Origin: JAZRUF01 sp045636205
GTDB lineage: Bacteria; Bacillota; Clostridia; Oscillospirales; JAAYXM01
Direction of reading: 5' to 3'
Assembly: GCA_045636205.1 (NCBI GenBank)
Contig: JAZTXE010000069.1
Span: 1 to 15,358, forward strand
Length of the DNA: 15,358 nt
Below the pieces are notes generated by a model. The model was not told the DNA's origin, ran no database searches, and was given only the letters and a program-made list of their open reading frames with translations. Positions 1 through 7,277 of the stretch are shown one piece after another. Position numbers and translations under genes: made by a program. Positions within the stretch are counted from its first letter, which is position 1; each line of letters starts with the position of its first letter.

Positions 1-315
1 ATTGAGTATGTAAACACTCACTACGCCGAAAGCCTGACCACGCGCGAAATCGCAAAAATGCTCGGCTTGAGCTATACATATTTCTCCGGCTCATTTTCGC
101 GTGCGACGGGTAAAAGCTTTAAGCAATATCTGAATCAGACGCGGATTAACCATGCAAAAAAACTACTCGCGGAAACCGGCATGACAGTAAGCCGCGTGGG
201 TGAGAAGGTGGGATTTTCCAGCGCCTCGCATTTCGTCCTGGAATTTCGCACCCGCACAGGCATGACGCCATTGGAATTTTCCAAAAACATAAAAAATGCA
301 AATAAAACGGTGTAA
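1..315 (+). CDS. AraC/XylS-family transcriptional regulator, C-terminal part (5' end outside window)
   Basis: The frame is open from base 1 to the TAA at 313-315, so only the last 104 residues are visible. They form the double helix-turn-helix DNA-binding domain of the AraC family (HTH_18). The first HTH has the signature LTTREIAKMLGLSYTYFSGSF. A linker helix with YLNQTRINHAKKLL follows, and the second HTH carries VSRVGEKVGFSSASHF and ends in the usual F-x-x-x-x-G-M-T-P-L-E-F motif. The sensory N-terminal half is upstream, so the ligand cannot be inferred. It could equally be a response regulator with an AraC output domain, as in YesN. The last codons and the stop lie inside a palindrome (303-336). 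It converges on the glycosyltransferase gene that ends at 540. Confidence 0.92.
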   Translation: MEYVNTHYAESLTTREIAKMLGLSYTYFSGSFSRATGKSFKQYLNQTRINHAKKLLAETGMTVSRVGEKVGFSSASHFVLEFRTRTGMTPLEFSKNIKNANKTV

Positions 316-336
316 CCAATATCGGTTACACCGTTT
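303..336. repeat. Palindromic hairpin, left copy of a 34-bp inverted pair
   Basis: A 13-bp perfect stem (305-317 with 324-336) closes around the loop AATATC. The stop codon of the AraC gene lies inside the left arm. The 34 bases are the exact reverse complement of 493-526. On the minus strand the stem ends in TTTTATTT, so it may serve as a weak terminator in that direction; on the plus strand there is no T tract. Confidence 0.8.
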
Positions 337-489
337 GAGCGTGTCAAAAAATTCACTTTCCCACCTCATCAGTCTCGCTGACGCTCGACAGCTTCTCCTA
401 CTTAGGAGAAGCCGAAAAGCCTTCCCCTACATAGGGGAAGGGGGACCGCGTTAGCGGTGGATGAGGTGCCATATAAGTTTTTTATAGTC
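337..489. repeat. Intergenic repeat element made of nested hairpins
   Basis: The convergent gap between the AraC and glycosyltransferase genes holds a structured, non-coding element. An outer pair CACCTCATC (362-370) and GATGAGGTG (460-468) encloses three short perfect hairpins: 391-399 with 404-412, 420-428 with 433-441, and 445-449 with 454-458. The wording (CCTCATC, CTTCCCCT...AGGGGAAG, ACCGCG..GCGGT, GATGAGGTG) matches, from memory, a dispersed intergenic repeat seen in many copies in Oscillospiraceae and related Clostridia. No ORF or transposase is present. It may be a MITE-like or BIME-like element. Confidence 0.65.
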
Positions 490-527
490 TTAAAACGGTG
501 TAACCGATATTGGTTACACCGTTTTAA
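490..527. terminator. Palindromic hairpin, right copy; candidate bidirectional terminator of the convergent genes
   Basis: A 16-bp perfect stem (490-505 with 512-527) with loop GATATT lies 13 bases beyond the stop of the minus-strand glycosyltransferase gene. The stem starts TTAAAA and ends TTTTAA, giving a short U run in either direction. Positions 493-526 are the exact reverse complement of 303-336, including the loop. A terminator role is inferred from position; the U tract is short. Confidence 0.55.
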
Positions 528-539
528 TCACAATTGGCA

Positions 540-1691
540 TTAATTAAAAATTTCTCTCTCGCGCAGGAGCTCTTCCATTTCACGAACACGCGCATCCCAT
601 GAACACGCCTTGCCGTAGGCGATGCGAAGCTCGGTCTTTGAGCTGTCCGGCTCGCTGAGTGCCTCGCGGCACTTTTCAACAAAGTCTGCTTCGCCGTAGG
701 AAATGTACACCGCGTCATTGTATCCAAGCACCTGCTCAGGCTGAGGAGTGGTGACGATAGGCTTTCCGCTTGCCATGTACTCATAGAACTTGAGTGGGCT
801 TACATCCTTTGCCAAATCACCTGAACGGAAGACGTTCAAGCATACGTCAAACGCGCCTAAATACGCGGGCATATCGTCATATTTCTTCATGCCGAGGAAG
901 TGTATGTTCGGGTATTTCTTCAAATACTCAAGATTAACTCCGGGCATCGGACCGCCGACCAATACAACAGACCAGTCCGGGCACATATTTGCGACAAGCT
1001 CTATCTTGTCATAGTCAATGCACTCCTGAAGCATGCCGGAAAAACCGATTATCGGGCGCGGTAAGTCTTTCATGTCATCCGGTATCGGAAGCCCTTCGGC
1101 GACCTTGTTAAAGTGCTCGAAGTTTACGCCGTTTGGCAGCATAACCGCCGCCGGGTTATACCCGGAGAGCGTGTCAAAGAGGCCGATTGCAGTAGTAAAT
1201 ACCTGACTTGCTTTTTTAGAGAGCGTTTCCTCCATGTGGTTTACGGTATCGACGTTTATAAGACCCTTGTACGCGCTGTGGCGGTCTACGCAGTCATAAA
1301 CCACCGCCGAGTGCGGGATTTTGTCCACCGCGTCAGCCGACATGGGCGAGTAGCACCATACGACCGGATTTTCAAATCCGTGCGCCTTCATCTTTTTGCG
1401 CACAAACCGCGCAATCCCTGCCTGATTGAGCTTGTTTATCCATCTGAATTTGTTGTAAAACGGTATAACCGGCGGAAGCGCGTAAACGGTTATGTTCTCC
1501 TGCGGCTTGGCGGGTTCCTTCATGAATTTAAACAAGCGCTTAAAAGTCTTTTTATCCTTTATGGGGGCTATGAGCGTAACCGGTGGGTCAAAGTAGAGAA
1601 TTTCTGCGTCACTCAGACGGCTCATAACATGCTGCTTGCGCGTCGGGAACGGATACCAGTTGCTTGTGGACAGACATATAATTTTATTCAT
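540..1691 (-). CDS. Glycosyltransferase, GT4-like, TuaH-type
   Basis: The 383-aa product is a predicted cytoplasmic, membrane-peripheral sugar transferase of the GT-B fold. The start, IICLSTSNWYPFPTRKQHVM, resembles the TuaH-type glycosyltransferases named after the teichuronic acid locus of Bacillus. That assignment is from memory of the family pattern. The C-terminal Rossmann half is clear: PIIGFSGML (about 213-221), SVVLVGG (241-247), NIHFLGMKKYDDMPAYL (262-278), and the nucleotide-sugar segment DVSPLKFYEYMASGKPIVTT (296-315). No signal peptide or membrane span is seen. Its ATG overlaps the stop of the upstream pyruvyl-transferase fusion gene (TAATG), so the two are probably translationally coupled and work on the same polymer. 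Sugar donor and acceptor cannot be read from the sequence. Confidence 0.88.
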   Translation of the reverse strand: MNKIICLSTSNWYPFPTRKQHVMSRLSDAEILYFDPPVTLIAPIKDKKTFKRLFKFMKEPAKPQENITVYALPPVIPFYNKFRWINKLNQAGIARFVRKKMKAHGFENPVVWCYSPMSADAVDKIPHSAVVYDCVDRHSAYKGLINVDTVNHMEETLSKKASQVFTTAIGLFDTLSGYNPAAVMLPNGVNFEHFNKVAEGLPIPDDMKDLPRPIIGFSGMLQECIDYDKIELVANMCPDWSVVLVGGPMPGVNLEYLKKYPNIHFLGMKKYDDMPAYLGAFDVCLNVFRSGDLAKDVSPLKFYEYMASGKPIVTTPQPEQVLGYNDAVYISYGEADFVEKCREALSEPDSSKTELRIAYGKACSWDARVREMEELLREREIFN

Positions 1692-3922
1692 TATAAGAAC
1701 AGCTCCTTTGCCGCACGCACATTTTCCGCTTCATTCTGACGCATTTTGATTGCGGCTTCACGGATGAGCACTGCGGTGTCTTCATCATTGAGTGCGAGGT
1801 TTATAAGGTCTTTGAGGGTCTCAAAATCAAAGGTTTCATATGGGGTGCAGAGCGTCTGCCCCACGTAGCTCATAAAACCGGAAACCTTGTGGTCATAAGC
1901 TATACCGATTACCGGAACACCCGCGCCTGCGCCGAATACCAGTGCGTGCAAACGCATTGCAACAATAAGCTTCATTCGGCTTAAAATGCCTATTACCGTG
2001 TGCACGTCATGACGGCTTCGTATAACCACGGGAGTCTCCTCCATTGCCTCGGCTATGCGCTCGGCAATCGGCAGGTCACGGTCATACTCCATAGGGATGA
2101 GCACCGGCGTAAGACCACAGGTTTTTGATACATAATCACACGCCTTTGCAATTTCCGGTATTTTTTCATCAATATTATGCCATGAGCGCATTGCAAATGC
2201 GGCATACGCGTCGTCCTCACTGAGTCCCTCACGGAAGAACGCGCTCTGTATCTCCTCGTCCTTGGCGGGGGAGAGAATGAGCGTCGGGTCCGCGGCGAGC
2301 GCCATTTTCGGGCGCGATACCTTCATACTCTTGAGCTCGTCAAGCGAATTCGGGTCACGCAGAGTTATCGTTTCAACAAAGCGGTTTATCACCGCGCCCG
2401 CGAGACGGCGGTTAAACGGACGGCGCACCGGACCAATTCCGCAGCCGTACATCATCACGCGACAGCCAAAAAGCTTCGCGCAGATAATCGTAAACAAATA
2501 GAAGTATAGTGAGCGGCTGCTGGTTGAGTCCTGAATAAGACTGCCGCCGCCGTTAAAATACACCTTGGATTTGAGCATCGCATGCGCCATTTTAAATGGG
2601 TTAAACGGATAAATCGCGCGCACCCTGCATTTTATGCGGGTGTACCCCGGCTTGCGGGACATTACGCACACGCGCGCATCCGGGTTTATCATCCCGACCT
2701 CACGTATGACCGCGTTTAATATCGCATCGTCGCCCGCGTTTCCCTTACCGTAACTTCCGCACACGGTCACCTGATTCCTTTTCGTCTTGTCCGCGCGAAC
2801 TGTTGAGAGAACTTTTTCATAAATTGAAATCTGGGTTTTTGCCATGTTTTGGAGTGAGTATAAGCGCGATGCCTTCTCGTAAAGCCGCTCCGCCATCGCG
2901 CGCCGCTCGGTCGGGTTTTCGTATAAATACTTAAGGTGTTCAGCGAGGGATGCATCATCGCGCGGGGTAAATAAAAATCCGTTTGCACCGTGGTCAATAA
3001 GCACCGGCATTCCGCCGACTGAGCTCGTCACCATCGTGCAGCCCGCGCGCACCGCTTCGAGCACGCTGTACGGAAAACTCTCACTCAATGACGAGAGCAG
3101 GTTAATGTCAATCGCACCTAAGTACGTGTCCATGTCCGTAACCCAACCCGCGAAGAAAACGCGCTCCTCGAGCCCGCAATCTTTTACCTGTGCGCGAAGC
3201 TCGGACATCTGCTCGCCGTCACCTGCGATTATAAGGCGCAGGTTGGGGCAACTCTCACGCAAACGCGACATCGCGCGCACAATTGTGCCAATATCCTTTA
3301 CCGGATGCAGGCGCGCGGCGATTCCGCACACCACAGTATCTTCATCAAAGCTCATACCCAGCGAGTTTAAATACTCCGCGCGGCTTGATTTCGGGCACGG
3401 CTCATAGCCAAAATCCAGACCGTTATAGATTGTATAAACATGATATGGGTCAAACCCGCGGTCGATGAGCATATCGGTAAAATTATCCGTAACGCCTATG
3501 TATCCGTCAAGGCAGCGCAGGGACACCGTGTTTAATGCACCGTTGGTGTATTGCTTGAGTGGGCTTCCCATATAGTCTAAGCGGTAATCCGAGTGCACGG
3601 TGGTAACCACCGGCTTTTTGCATAGCTTACGCACGAGAGCGCCCATTACGTTGGCTTTTGCACCGTGGCAGTGCACCACGTCAAAATCCTCCGATATTAT
3701 CAGCTTTTTAAGCTCTTTTAAATCGTTTAGCGGATTTTTTGAGTGGATGACGCGCACATCAATGCCCATTTTGCGTGCGTCCTCAGCAAATTCCCCTTCG
3801 CGCAAGGGTACCAAAACCACCTCAATGTCGCGGCTTAAGTGCGAGATAAGGCTTAACACGTGAGTCTTTGCGCCGCCGACGTCACCGCCGCCGATAAGAT
3901 GAATTACCTTCATATCAATCAC
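1691..3922 (-). CDS. csaB: Fusion of GT4 glycosyltransferase and CsaB-type polysaccharide pyruvyl transferase
   Basis: The 743-aa protein has two complete enzymes in one chain. Residues about 4-375 are a GT4 glycosyltransferase: GGGDVGGAKTH (11-21), VVHCHGAKAN (82-91), CGIAARLHPVKD (199-210), LIIAGDGEQ (230-238) and the E-x7-E donor motif at E281 and E289. Residues about 385-743 are a PS_pyruv_trans domain of the CsaB type: VCGSYGKGNAGDDAILNAV (387-405), FNGGGSLIQD (456-465), YGCGIGPV (492-499) and MRLHALVFGAGAGVPVIGI (656-674). CsaB adds a ketal-linked pyruvate from phosphoenolpyruvate to secondary cell-wall polymers, the ligand of SLH domains in S-layer organisms. The start at 3922 is GTG, only 4 bases after AAAGGA. 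An in-frame ATG at 3913 (MKVIHLIGGG) is 13 bases after it and is a real alternative. The gene stop overlaps the next ATG as TAATG. Confidence 0.9.
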   Translation of the reverse strand: MIDMKVIHLIGGGDVGGAKTHVLSLISHLSRDIEVVLVPLREGEFAEDARKMGIDVRVIHSKNPLNDLKELKKLIISEDFDVVHCHGAKANVMGALVRKLCKKPVVTTVHSDYRLDYMGSPLKQYTNGALNTVSLRCLDGYIGVTDNFTDMLIDRGFDPYHVYTIYNGLDFGYEPCPKSSRAEYLNSLGMSFDEDTVVCGIAARLHPVKDIGTIVRAMSRLRESCPNLRLIIAGDGEQMSELRAQVKDCGLEERVFFAGWVTDMDTYLGAIDINLLSSLSESFPYSVLEAVRAGCTMVTSSVGGMPVLIDHGANGFLFTPRDDASLAEHLKYLYENPTERRAMAERLYEKASRLYSLQNMAKTQISIYEKVLSTVRADKTKRNQVTVCGSYGKGNAGDDAILNAVIREVGMINPDARVCVMSRKPGYTRIKCRVRAIYPFNPFKMAHAMLKSKVYFNGGGSLIQDSTSSRSLYFYLFTIICAKLFGCRVMMYGCGIGPVRRPFNRRLAGAVINRFVETITLRDPNSLDELKSMKVSRPKMALAADPTLILSPAKDEEIQSAFFREGLSEDDAYAAFAMRSWHNIDEKIPEIAKACDYVSKTCGLTPVLIPMEYDRDLPIAERIAEAMEETPVVIRSRHDVHTVIGILSRMKLIVAMRLHALVFGAGAGVPVIGIAYDHKVSGFMSYVGQTLCTPYETFDFETLKDLINLALNDEDTAVLIREAAIKMRQNEAENVRAAKELFL

Positions 3923-3950
3923 TGTATCCTTTAATTTATGTTATTTAATA

Positions 3951-3979
3951 AGTATATCAGAAAACCGAGAGTATGTCGA
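3951..3979 (-). promoter_or_regulatory. Sigma-A-like promoter for the csaB-fusion operon
   Basis: On the minus strand TCGACA (3979-3974) and TATACT (3956-3951) are separated by 17 bases, each one or two bases from consensus. The predicted start falls about 20 bases upstream of the GTG start codon, giving a short leader. Confidence 0.6.
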
Positions 3980-4040
3980 TAGCTTTATCCGTAACACTTG
4001 CTGTTTACGCCCTCTTTTTCCATTGTTTACAAAATAATAC

Positions 4041-4069
4041 TTGAGATATTTCTGCGGGTATTATATAAT
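4041..4069 (+). promoter_or_regulatory. Sigma-A promoter for the DUF4330/O-antigen ligase operon
   Basis: TTGAGA (4041-4046) and a perfect TATAAT (4064-4069) are separated by 17 bases. The leader is about 40 bases and carries GGAGGT at 4104-4109, five bases before the ATG. It is divergent from the csaB-fusion promoter about 60 bases away, so the two envelope operons share a control region. Confidence 0.8.
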
Positions 4070-4114
4070 TATTCCATGTGTAAACCCAAAAAAGAAAAAA
4101 TACGGAGGTAAGTT

Positions 4115-4615
4115 ATGAAACTTATAAATGAAAAAGGAAAGCTTTTCGGAATAATCAATCTGGTGGACTTGCTCATCGTGATAGCTCTTATACTCGTTGT
4201 TGCGGCGGCGGGCTATAAAATGCTTGCAAAGCCGGTCGCGGACGTTGTAGCACCCGAGCAGGAAGTAAGCGTGGTCGTGCGCGTGCGCGGTGCAATGCCC
4301 TACCTGGTAGACCAGCTTGTGAAGTTAGAAGAGGGCGAGCGCCTTATCGCGGGAAATGACTATGTAAACGGCGCTATAAAGAGCGTCGAGGCAATCCCAT
4401 ATGTCATAACCACCACTACCGCGGACGGTCCGATTGTCCAGGTCACCGACCCGGTCAAGAAGGATGTACTTATAACAATAACCAGCAAAGGAAATCCCGA
4501 CGCTCCGATATTCAAAATCGGCAATCAGGAGGTTCGCGCAGGTCGTGGCTTTACTTTCAAGACCAAACGCGTCGAGGTCGAGTCCATCGTCGATTCGGTG
4601 ATTTTCAATGGATAA
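4115..4615 (+). CDS. DUF4330-family membrane-anchored protein
   Basis: The 166-aa product starts MKLINEKGKLFGIINLVDLL, which I recognise as the opening of the DUF4330 family. One transmembrane segment (about residues 16-37) follows, then a soluble, beta-rich part of about 125 residues that is probably outside the membrane. The soluble part has no enzyme motif. The family function is unknown; members tend to sit beside polysaccharide polymerase or CsaB genes, as here. The 3' end overlaps the O-antigen ligase gene by 8 bases, so it is probably co-translated. A role as an assembly partner or co-polymerase of the wall polysaccharide is inference from that context. The start is well supported by GGAGGT at 5-base spacing and by a strong promoter. 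Confidence 0.85.
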   Translation: MKLINEKGKLFGIINLVDLLIVIALILVVAAAGYKMLAKPVADVVAPEQEVSVVVRVRGAMPYLVDQLVKLEEGERLIAGNDYVNGAIKSVEAIPYVITTTTADGPIVQVTDPVKKDVLITITSKGNPDAPIFKIGNQEVRAGRGFTFKTKRVEVESIVDSVIFNG

Positions 4616-6179
4616 TATGCTTAGAGGCAGCCTGCCTGCCAGAATAGGCAGCGCCTTCGCGCGCGCGTGGAAGGGCTGTGTTCTCTCAAAAGCGTTGGGG
4701 GCGATAGGCGAGTTGTGGCATAAAAGCACGTCCCGCCGCGTTATCCACAGATTCTTATACGTGCCGTCAACGCTTGTGTATTCAAAATTCTATAAAATCT
4801 TAAATTGGTTTAACGGAGTAATGTTCGAGCTCGGAGAAAAGCTTCGCCCGTGCGTGGATACAAGTCTTGTATTCCGCACTGCATCAAGCTTCGCATCATC
4901 CGAATTCGTAGAAAAAAGCGCAATTCTCTCAGGGATAAAAAAACTCGGTATGCGCGGGGTATTGCTCGTCGCGTTTGCCATGTACCTGCCGCTTGACGTG
5001 CTTATACGCGATGTTATAGGCATCGCTGCGCTCTCCTCAATCTGGGACGAGGCGTTTTTGGTGTTCTGCGTGATGTATATCCTCTGGGATATGGTCATCA
5101 TCCGCCGTGACCGGATTAAACCCTCCGTCACGCCGCTTGATGCACCGCTTCTTTTCTTCATCTGCGCAGGACTTCTTATCATGGCAATCGTATCACCCAA
5201 GCTCTCGATAGCAATCGCGGGGTATCGCGCGGTGTGCCAGTTTATGCTGTGGTTTTTCGTGCTAACGCGTCTGCTGCGCTCGGAGCGGGATGTAAAAATC
5301 CTCTACTTCTCCGTGTGTATCATGGCGGTGTGCGTGGCATTTCACAGTATCTATCAGTATATAGTCGGCGTGGAAATCCCGTCCACATGGGTTGCAGCGT
5401 CGGAAATGGGTGTCAGAACCCGCGCGTTTTCAATCACAGGAAGCCCGAATATCCTCGGCTCGCTTATGGTGCTCTGTGCACCTATGCTCGCCGCGCTTAT
5501 CTACTACGTAAAACCGCTGTGGCTTAAGCTGGTCATGTGGGGTCTTACAATCGTAATGTGCCTTGCAACGCTTGTGACCTTCTCGCGCGGTGCGTGGTTC
5601 GGACTTGCAATCGCGGTATTCCTCTTTGGCCTTATCGTGGATAGGAAAATCCTTGTCCTTGCAATAGTCGGCGCGGGCGGACTTATAATGTTTGTACCTG
5701 AAATATCAAACCGCATAACCTTCCTCTTCACATCCGACTTTGCCGCGGCAAACTCAGCCGGCGGCCGTGCTCAGCGCTGGGCAAAGGGTTGGACTCTCCT
5801 GCGTACAAATCCGGTCTTCGGTTTCGGTCTGGGTCGCTTCGGCGGCGCGATAGCCATGCAGAACCAGGTGATAGAAGGGCTCGACTATTTCTATATGGAT
5901 AATTACTATATGAAAACCTTAGTCGAGATGGGCTATGCAGGGCTCGTGTCATATATTTATTTGCTCGCACAGAACCTGCTCTGGTCTGCACGCGGTATAT
6001 TCAAAACACGAAAAAACCCGATGTCGCTTCTCACACGCGGAATGTTCTGCGGAATGATGGGCGTTTTAGCGCATTCGTTCTTTGAGAATATCTTCGAAGT
6101 GCCGTATATGAACGCGTACTTCTGGGGCTTTGCCGCGGTAATCATGTGCGTGGGTTTTTTAAGACGCAAAGCCGTGTAA
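4608..6179 (+). CDS. O-antigen ligase / Wzy-family polysaccharide polymerase
   Basis: The 523-aa multi-spanning membrane protein belongs to the Wzy_C (O-antigen ligase-like) superfamily, which joins lipid-linked glycans into polymer or to an acceptor on the outer face of the membrane. An N-terminal hydrophilic stretch of about 110 residues comes first; it is longer than usual and of unknown role. Roughly ten hydrophobic helices follow. Family hallmarks are RAFSITGSPNILGSLM (272-287), TFSRGAWFGLAI (324-335), the large loop with GGRAQRWAKGW and TNPVFGFGLGRFGG (385-413), and DNYYMKTLVEMGYAGL (431-446). The start ATG (4608) overlaps the DUF4330 stop and has no good RBS, which suggests translational coupling; ATG 4617 is an alternative. 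It is likely the polymerase or ligase for the polymer handled by the neighbouring glycosyltransferases and CsaB domain. Confidence 0.9.
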   Translation: MDNMLRGSLPARIGSAFARAWKGCVLSKALGAIGELWHKSTSRRVIHRFLYVPSTLVYSKFYKILNWFNGVMFELGEKLRPCVDTSLVFRTASSFASSEFVEKSAILSGIKKLGMRGVLLVAFAMYLPLDVLIRDVIGIAALSSIWDEAFLVFCVMYILWDMVIIRRDRIKPSVTPLDAPLLFFICAGLLIMAIVSPKLSIAIAGYRAVCQFMLWFFVLTRLLRSERDVKILYFSVCIMAVCVAFHSIYQYIVGVEIPSTWVAASEMGVRTRAFSITGSPNILGSLMVLCAPMLAALIYYVKPLWLKLVMWGLTIVMCLATLVTFSRGAWFGLAIAVFLFGLIVDRKILVLAIVGAGGLIMFVPEISNRITFLFTSDFAAANSAGGRAQRWAKGWTLLRTNPVFGFGLGRFGGAIAMQNQVIEGLDYFYMDNYYMKTLVEMGYAGLVSYIYLLAQNLLWSARGIFKTRKNPMSLLTRGMFCGMMGVLAHSFFENIFEVPYMNAYFWGFAAVIMCVGFLRRKAV

Positions 6180-6194
6180 AATAAACGATAAAGC

Positions 6195-6231
6195 AAAAGC
6201 CTTGCTGTCACTCAGTCAGCAAGGCTTTTTT
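6195..6231 (+). terminator. Rho-independent terminator after the O-antigen ligase gene
   Basis: A 13-bp perfect stem (6195-6207 with 6217-6229) is GC-rich in its core (GCCTTGCTG) and followed by a run of six T ending at 6231. It lies 16 bases after the stop. The arms begin with AAAA, so it could also stop transcripts arriving from the convergent regulator gene. Confidence 0.9.
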
Positions 6232-6260
6232 GCATTTTTAAAATATAATTTCATTGTTTA

Positions 6261-7121
6261 TCAATGAAGCTTTTGTTGTAGGGTGCGCGCTTTATACTCG
6301 AAACGACTCCTTTTAAATTTTAAAGGTGAAAGTCCGTTTTGCTTTTTGAAAAGGAAGGAATAATATGCTGCGGTTGAAAAACCTACCGCTTGTGAAATTT
6401 CTTCGATTGATAAGTCTGTATTAAGAAGAAGTGGAACCGATTTTTCAATACGCCGTGTGTTTATGTACTCATTTATCGTGCAGTCAAAGTTTGATTTAAA
6501 GATGTTGTACAGAGCAGTTTTTGAAATTCCGGTGCACTTTGAGATGTGTTGAACGCTCATATGCTGACTTAGGTTTTCTTCAATAAAAGAGATAGCGATA
6601 CACGCGCTTCTTCCGAGATTTGGTTTGAGCATGTTTTCCAAAAGAACATATTTTACAAGAATGAGCGCGATGCTTGCAATGCTTTCTGTTTTGACGTCGC
6701 TGCAGAGTGGCAGAGCCTCATACAGTGAACGCATGGTATCGATATCCGTATCAAGACTGTCAATATACTTTTTTATTTTTGAAAAATCCGGCTCGGTTTT
6801 TATCTGACCAAAGATGATATATCCGAGTAACATATTGTCGTGAAATATAGGAATTGCAACATCCAAAAGCCCTGCGTGGCATCTGCATATCTCGGTTTGC
6901 TTTGTTTCTTTGCATTTATTCAGAAGTGCACAGTCGGATGAAAAACATCTCCGCTTACCCTCCGCTGTGCTTTGTATTGTACGGCAGTAGGGGTTGTGTG
7001 CTATTTTATAAAAATCCGCATAGAGTAAAGAGCTATCCACGAAATTGATATTCAACCCGGTTGAATTCGAGAAATCAAGCAATGTACGTTTGAGCTTTTC
7101 TTCGTCAAAAGCAATGTGCAT
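6261..7121 (-). CDS. AraC-family regulator with N-terminal PocR sensory domain
   Basis: The 286-aa product is a predicted cytoplasmic, ligand-responsive activator. Residues about 5-165 form a PocR domain: NINFVDSSLL (24-33), YCRTIQ, a cysteine cluster at C46, C59, C64, C70, C79 and C81, then CHAGLLDVAIPIF (81-93) and LLGYIIFGQI (98-107). PocR domains sense small molecules; the founding member responds to propanediol-type compounds. Residues about 175-270 are the double-HTH domain, with VQHISKCTGISKTALYNIF and IEEISQAVGFSTAAYYSF, ending SPLKFKRSR. The start at 7121 has AAGGGGATG upstream on the minus strand. The gene is divergent from the transporter gene at 7278, and the inverted repeats between them are its likely operators. 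The stop is TGA followed directly by TAA. Confidence 0.9.
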   Translation of the reverse strand: MHIAFDEEKLKRTLLDFSNSTGLNINFVDSSLLYADFYKIAHNPYCRTIQSTAEGKRRCFSSDCALLNKCKETKQTEICRCHAGLLDVAIPIFHDNMLLGYIIFGQIKTEPDFSKIKKYIDSLDTDIDTMRSLYEALPLCSDVKTESIASIALILVKYVLLENMLKPNLGRSACIAISFIEENLSQHMSVQHISKCTGISKTALYNIFKSNFDCTINEYINTRRIEKSVPLLLNTDLSIEEISQAVGFSTAAYYSFLFKKQNGLSPLKFKRSRFEYKARTLQQKLH

Positions 7122-7145
7122 AACAAATTCATCCCCTTTTTATAA

Positions 7146-7174
7146 ATAATAGCATTTCCGGATTTTTTAATCAA
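7146..7174 (-). promoter_or_regulatory. Candidate promoter of the PocR/AraC regulator gene
   Basis: On the minus strand TTGATT (7174-7169) and TATTAT (7151-7146) are separated by 17 bases. The -35 box overlaps the left arm of the inverted repeat 7171-7202, a geometry that would allow autoregulation. Confidence 0.5.
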
Positions 7175-7202
7175 CATATTTCGCAAAAAAGGAATATGTT
7201 GA
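7171..7202. promoter_or_regulatory. Inverted repeat, candidate operator
   Basis: TCAACATATT (7171-7180) is perfectly matched by AATATGTTGA (7193-7202) around a 12-base A-rich centre. It lies in the divergent regulator/transporter intergenic region, overlapping the regulator's -35 box and upstream of the transporter promoter. A site for the PocR/AraC protein is inference; AraC proteins often use direct rather than inverted sites. Confidence 0.5.
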
Positions 7203-7209
7203 AAAAACT

Positions 7210-7231
7210 GCGGAATCATGTATGTTTCCGC
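7210..7231. promoter_or_regulatory. Second inverted repeat over the transporter -35 region
   Basis: GCGGAA (7210-7215) and TTCCGC (7226-7231) flank a 10-base centre. The right arm covers the poor -35 region of the transporter promoter. A related TTCCGGA also occurs near 7156. It could be an activator or repressor site. Confidence 0.4.
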
Positions 7232-7253
7232 TGTGGAAAAAAGGTGATAGAAT
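7225..7253 (+). promoter_or_regulatory. Candidate activator-dependent promoter of the transporter/hydrolase operon
   Basis: An extended -10, TGATAGAAT (7245-7253), is present. Seventeen bases upstream of TAGAAT the -35 position reads TTTCCG, a poor match to TTGACA. A weak -35 with an operator-like repeat on top is what an AraC-type activator usually needs. Confidence 0.45.
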
Positions 7254-7277
7254 AATCATAAAAAATGGGGTGAGTTG

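Noticed and set aside
303..527. CRISPR array or insertion sequence
   Set aside because: There are only two copies of the palindrome, in opposite orientation and about 156 bases apart, with no regular spacers and no transposase gene.
1113..1739. 208-codon open frame on the plus strand across the TuaH-like gene
   Set aside because: It is antisense to a conserved glycosyltransferase, with no RBS and no recognisable domain.
7275..7277. TTG start for the DMT transporter
   Set aside because: ATG follows directly at 7278 with better spacing from GGGGTG (7267-7272).
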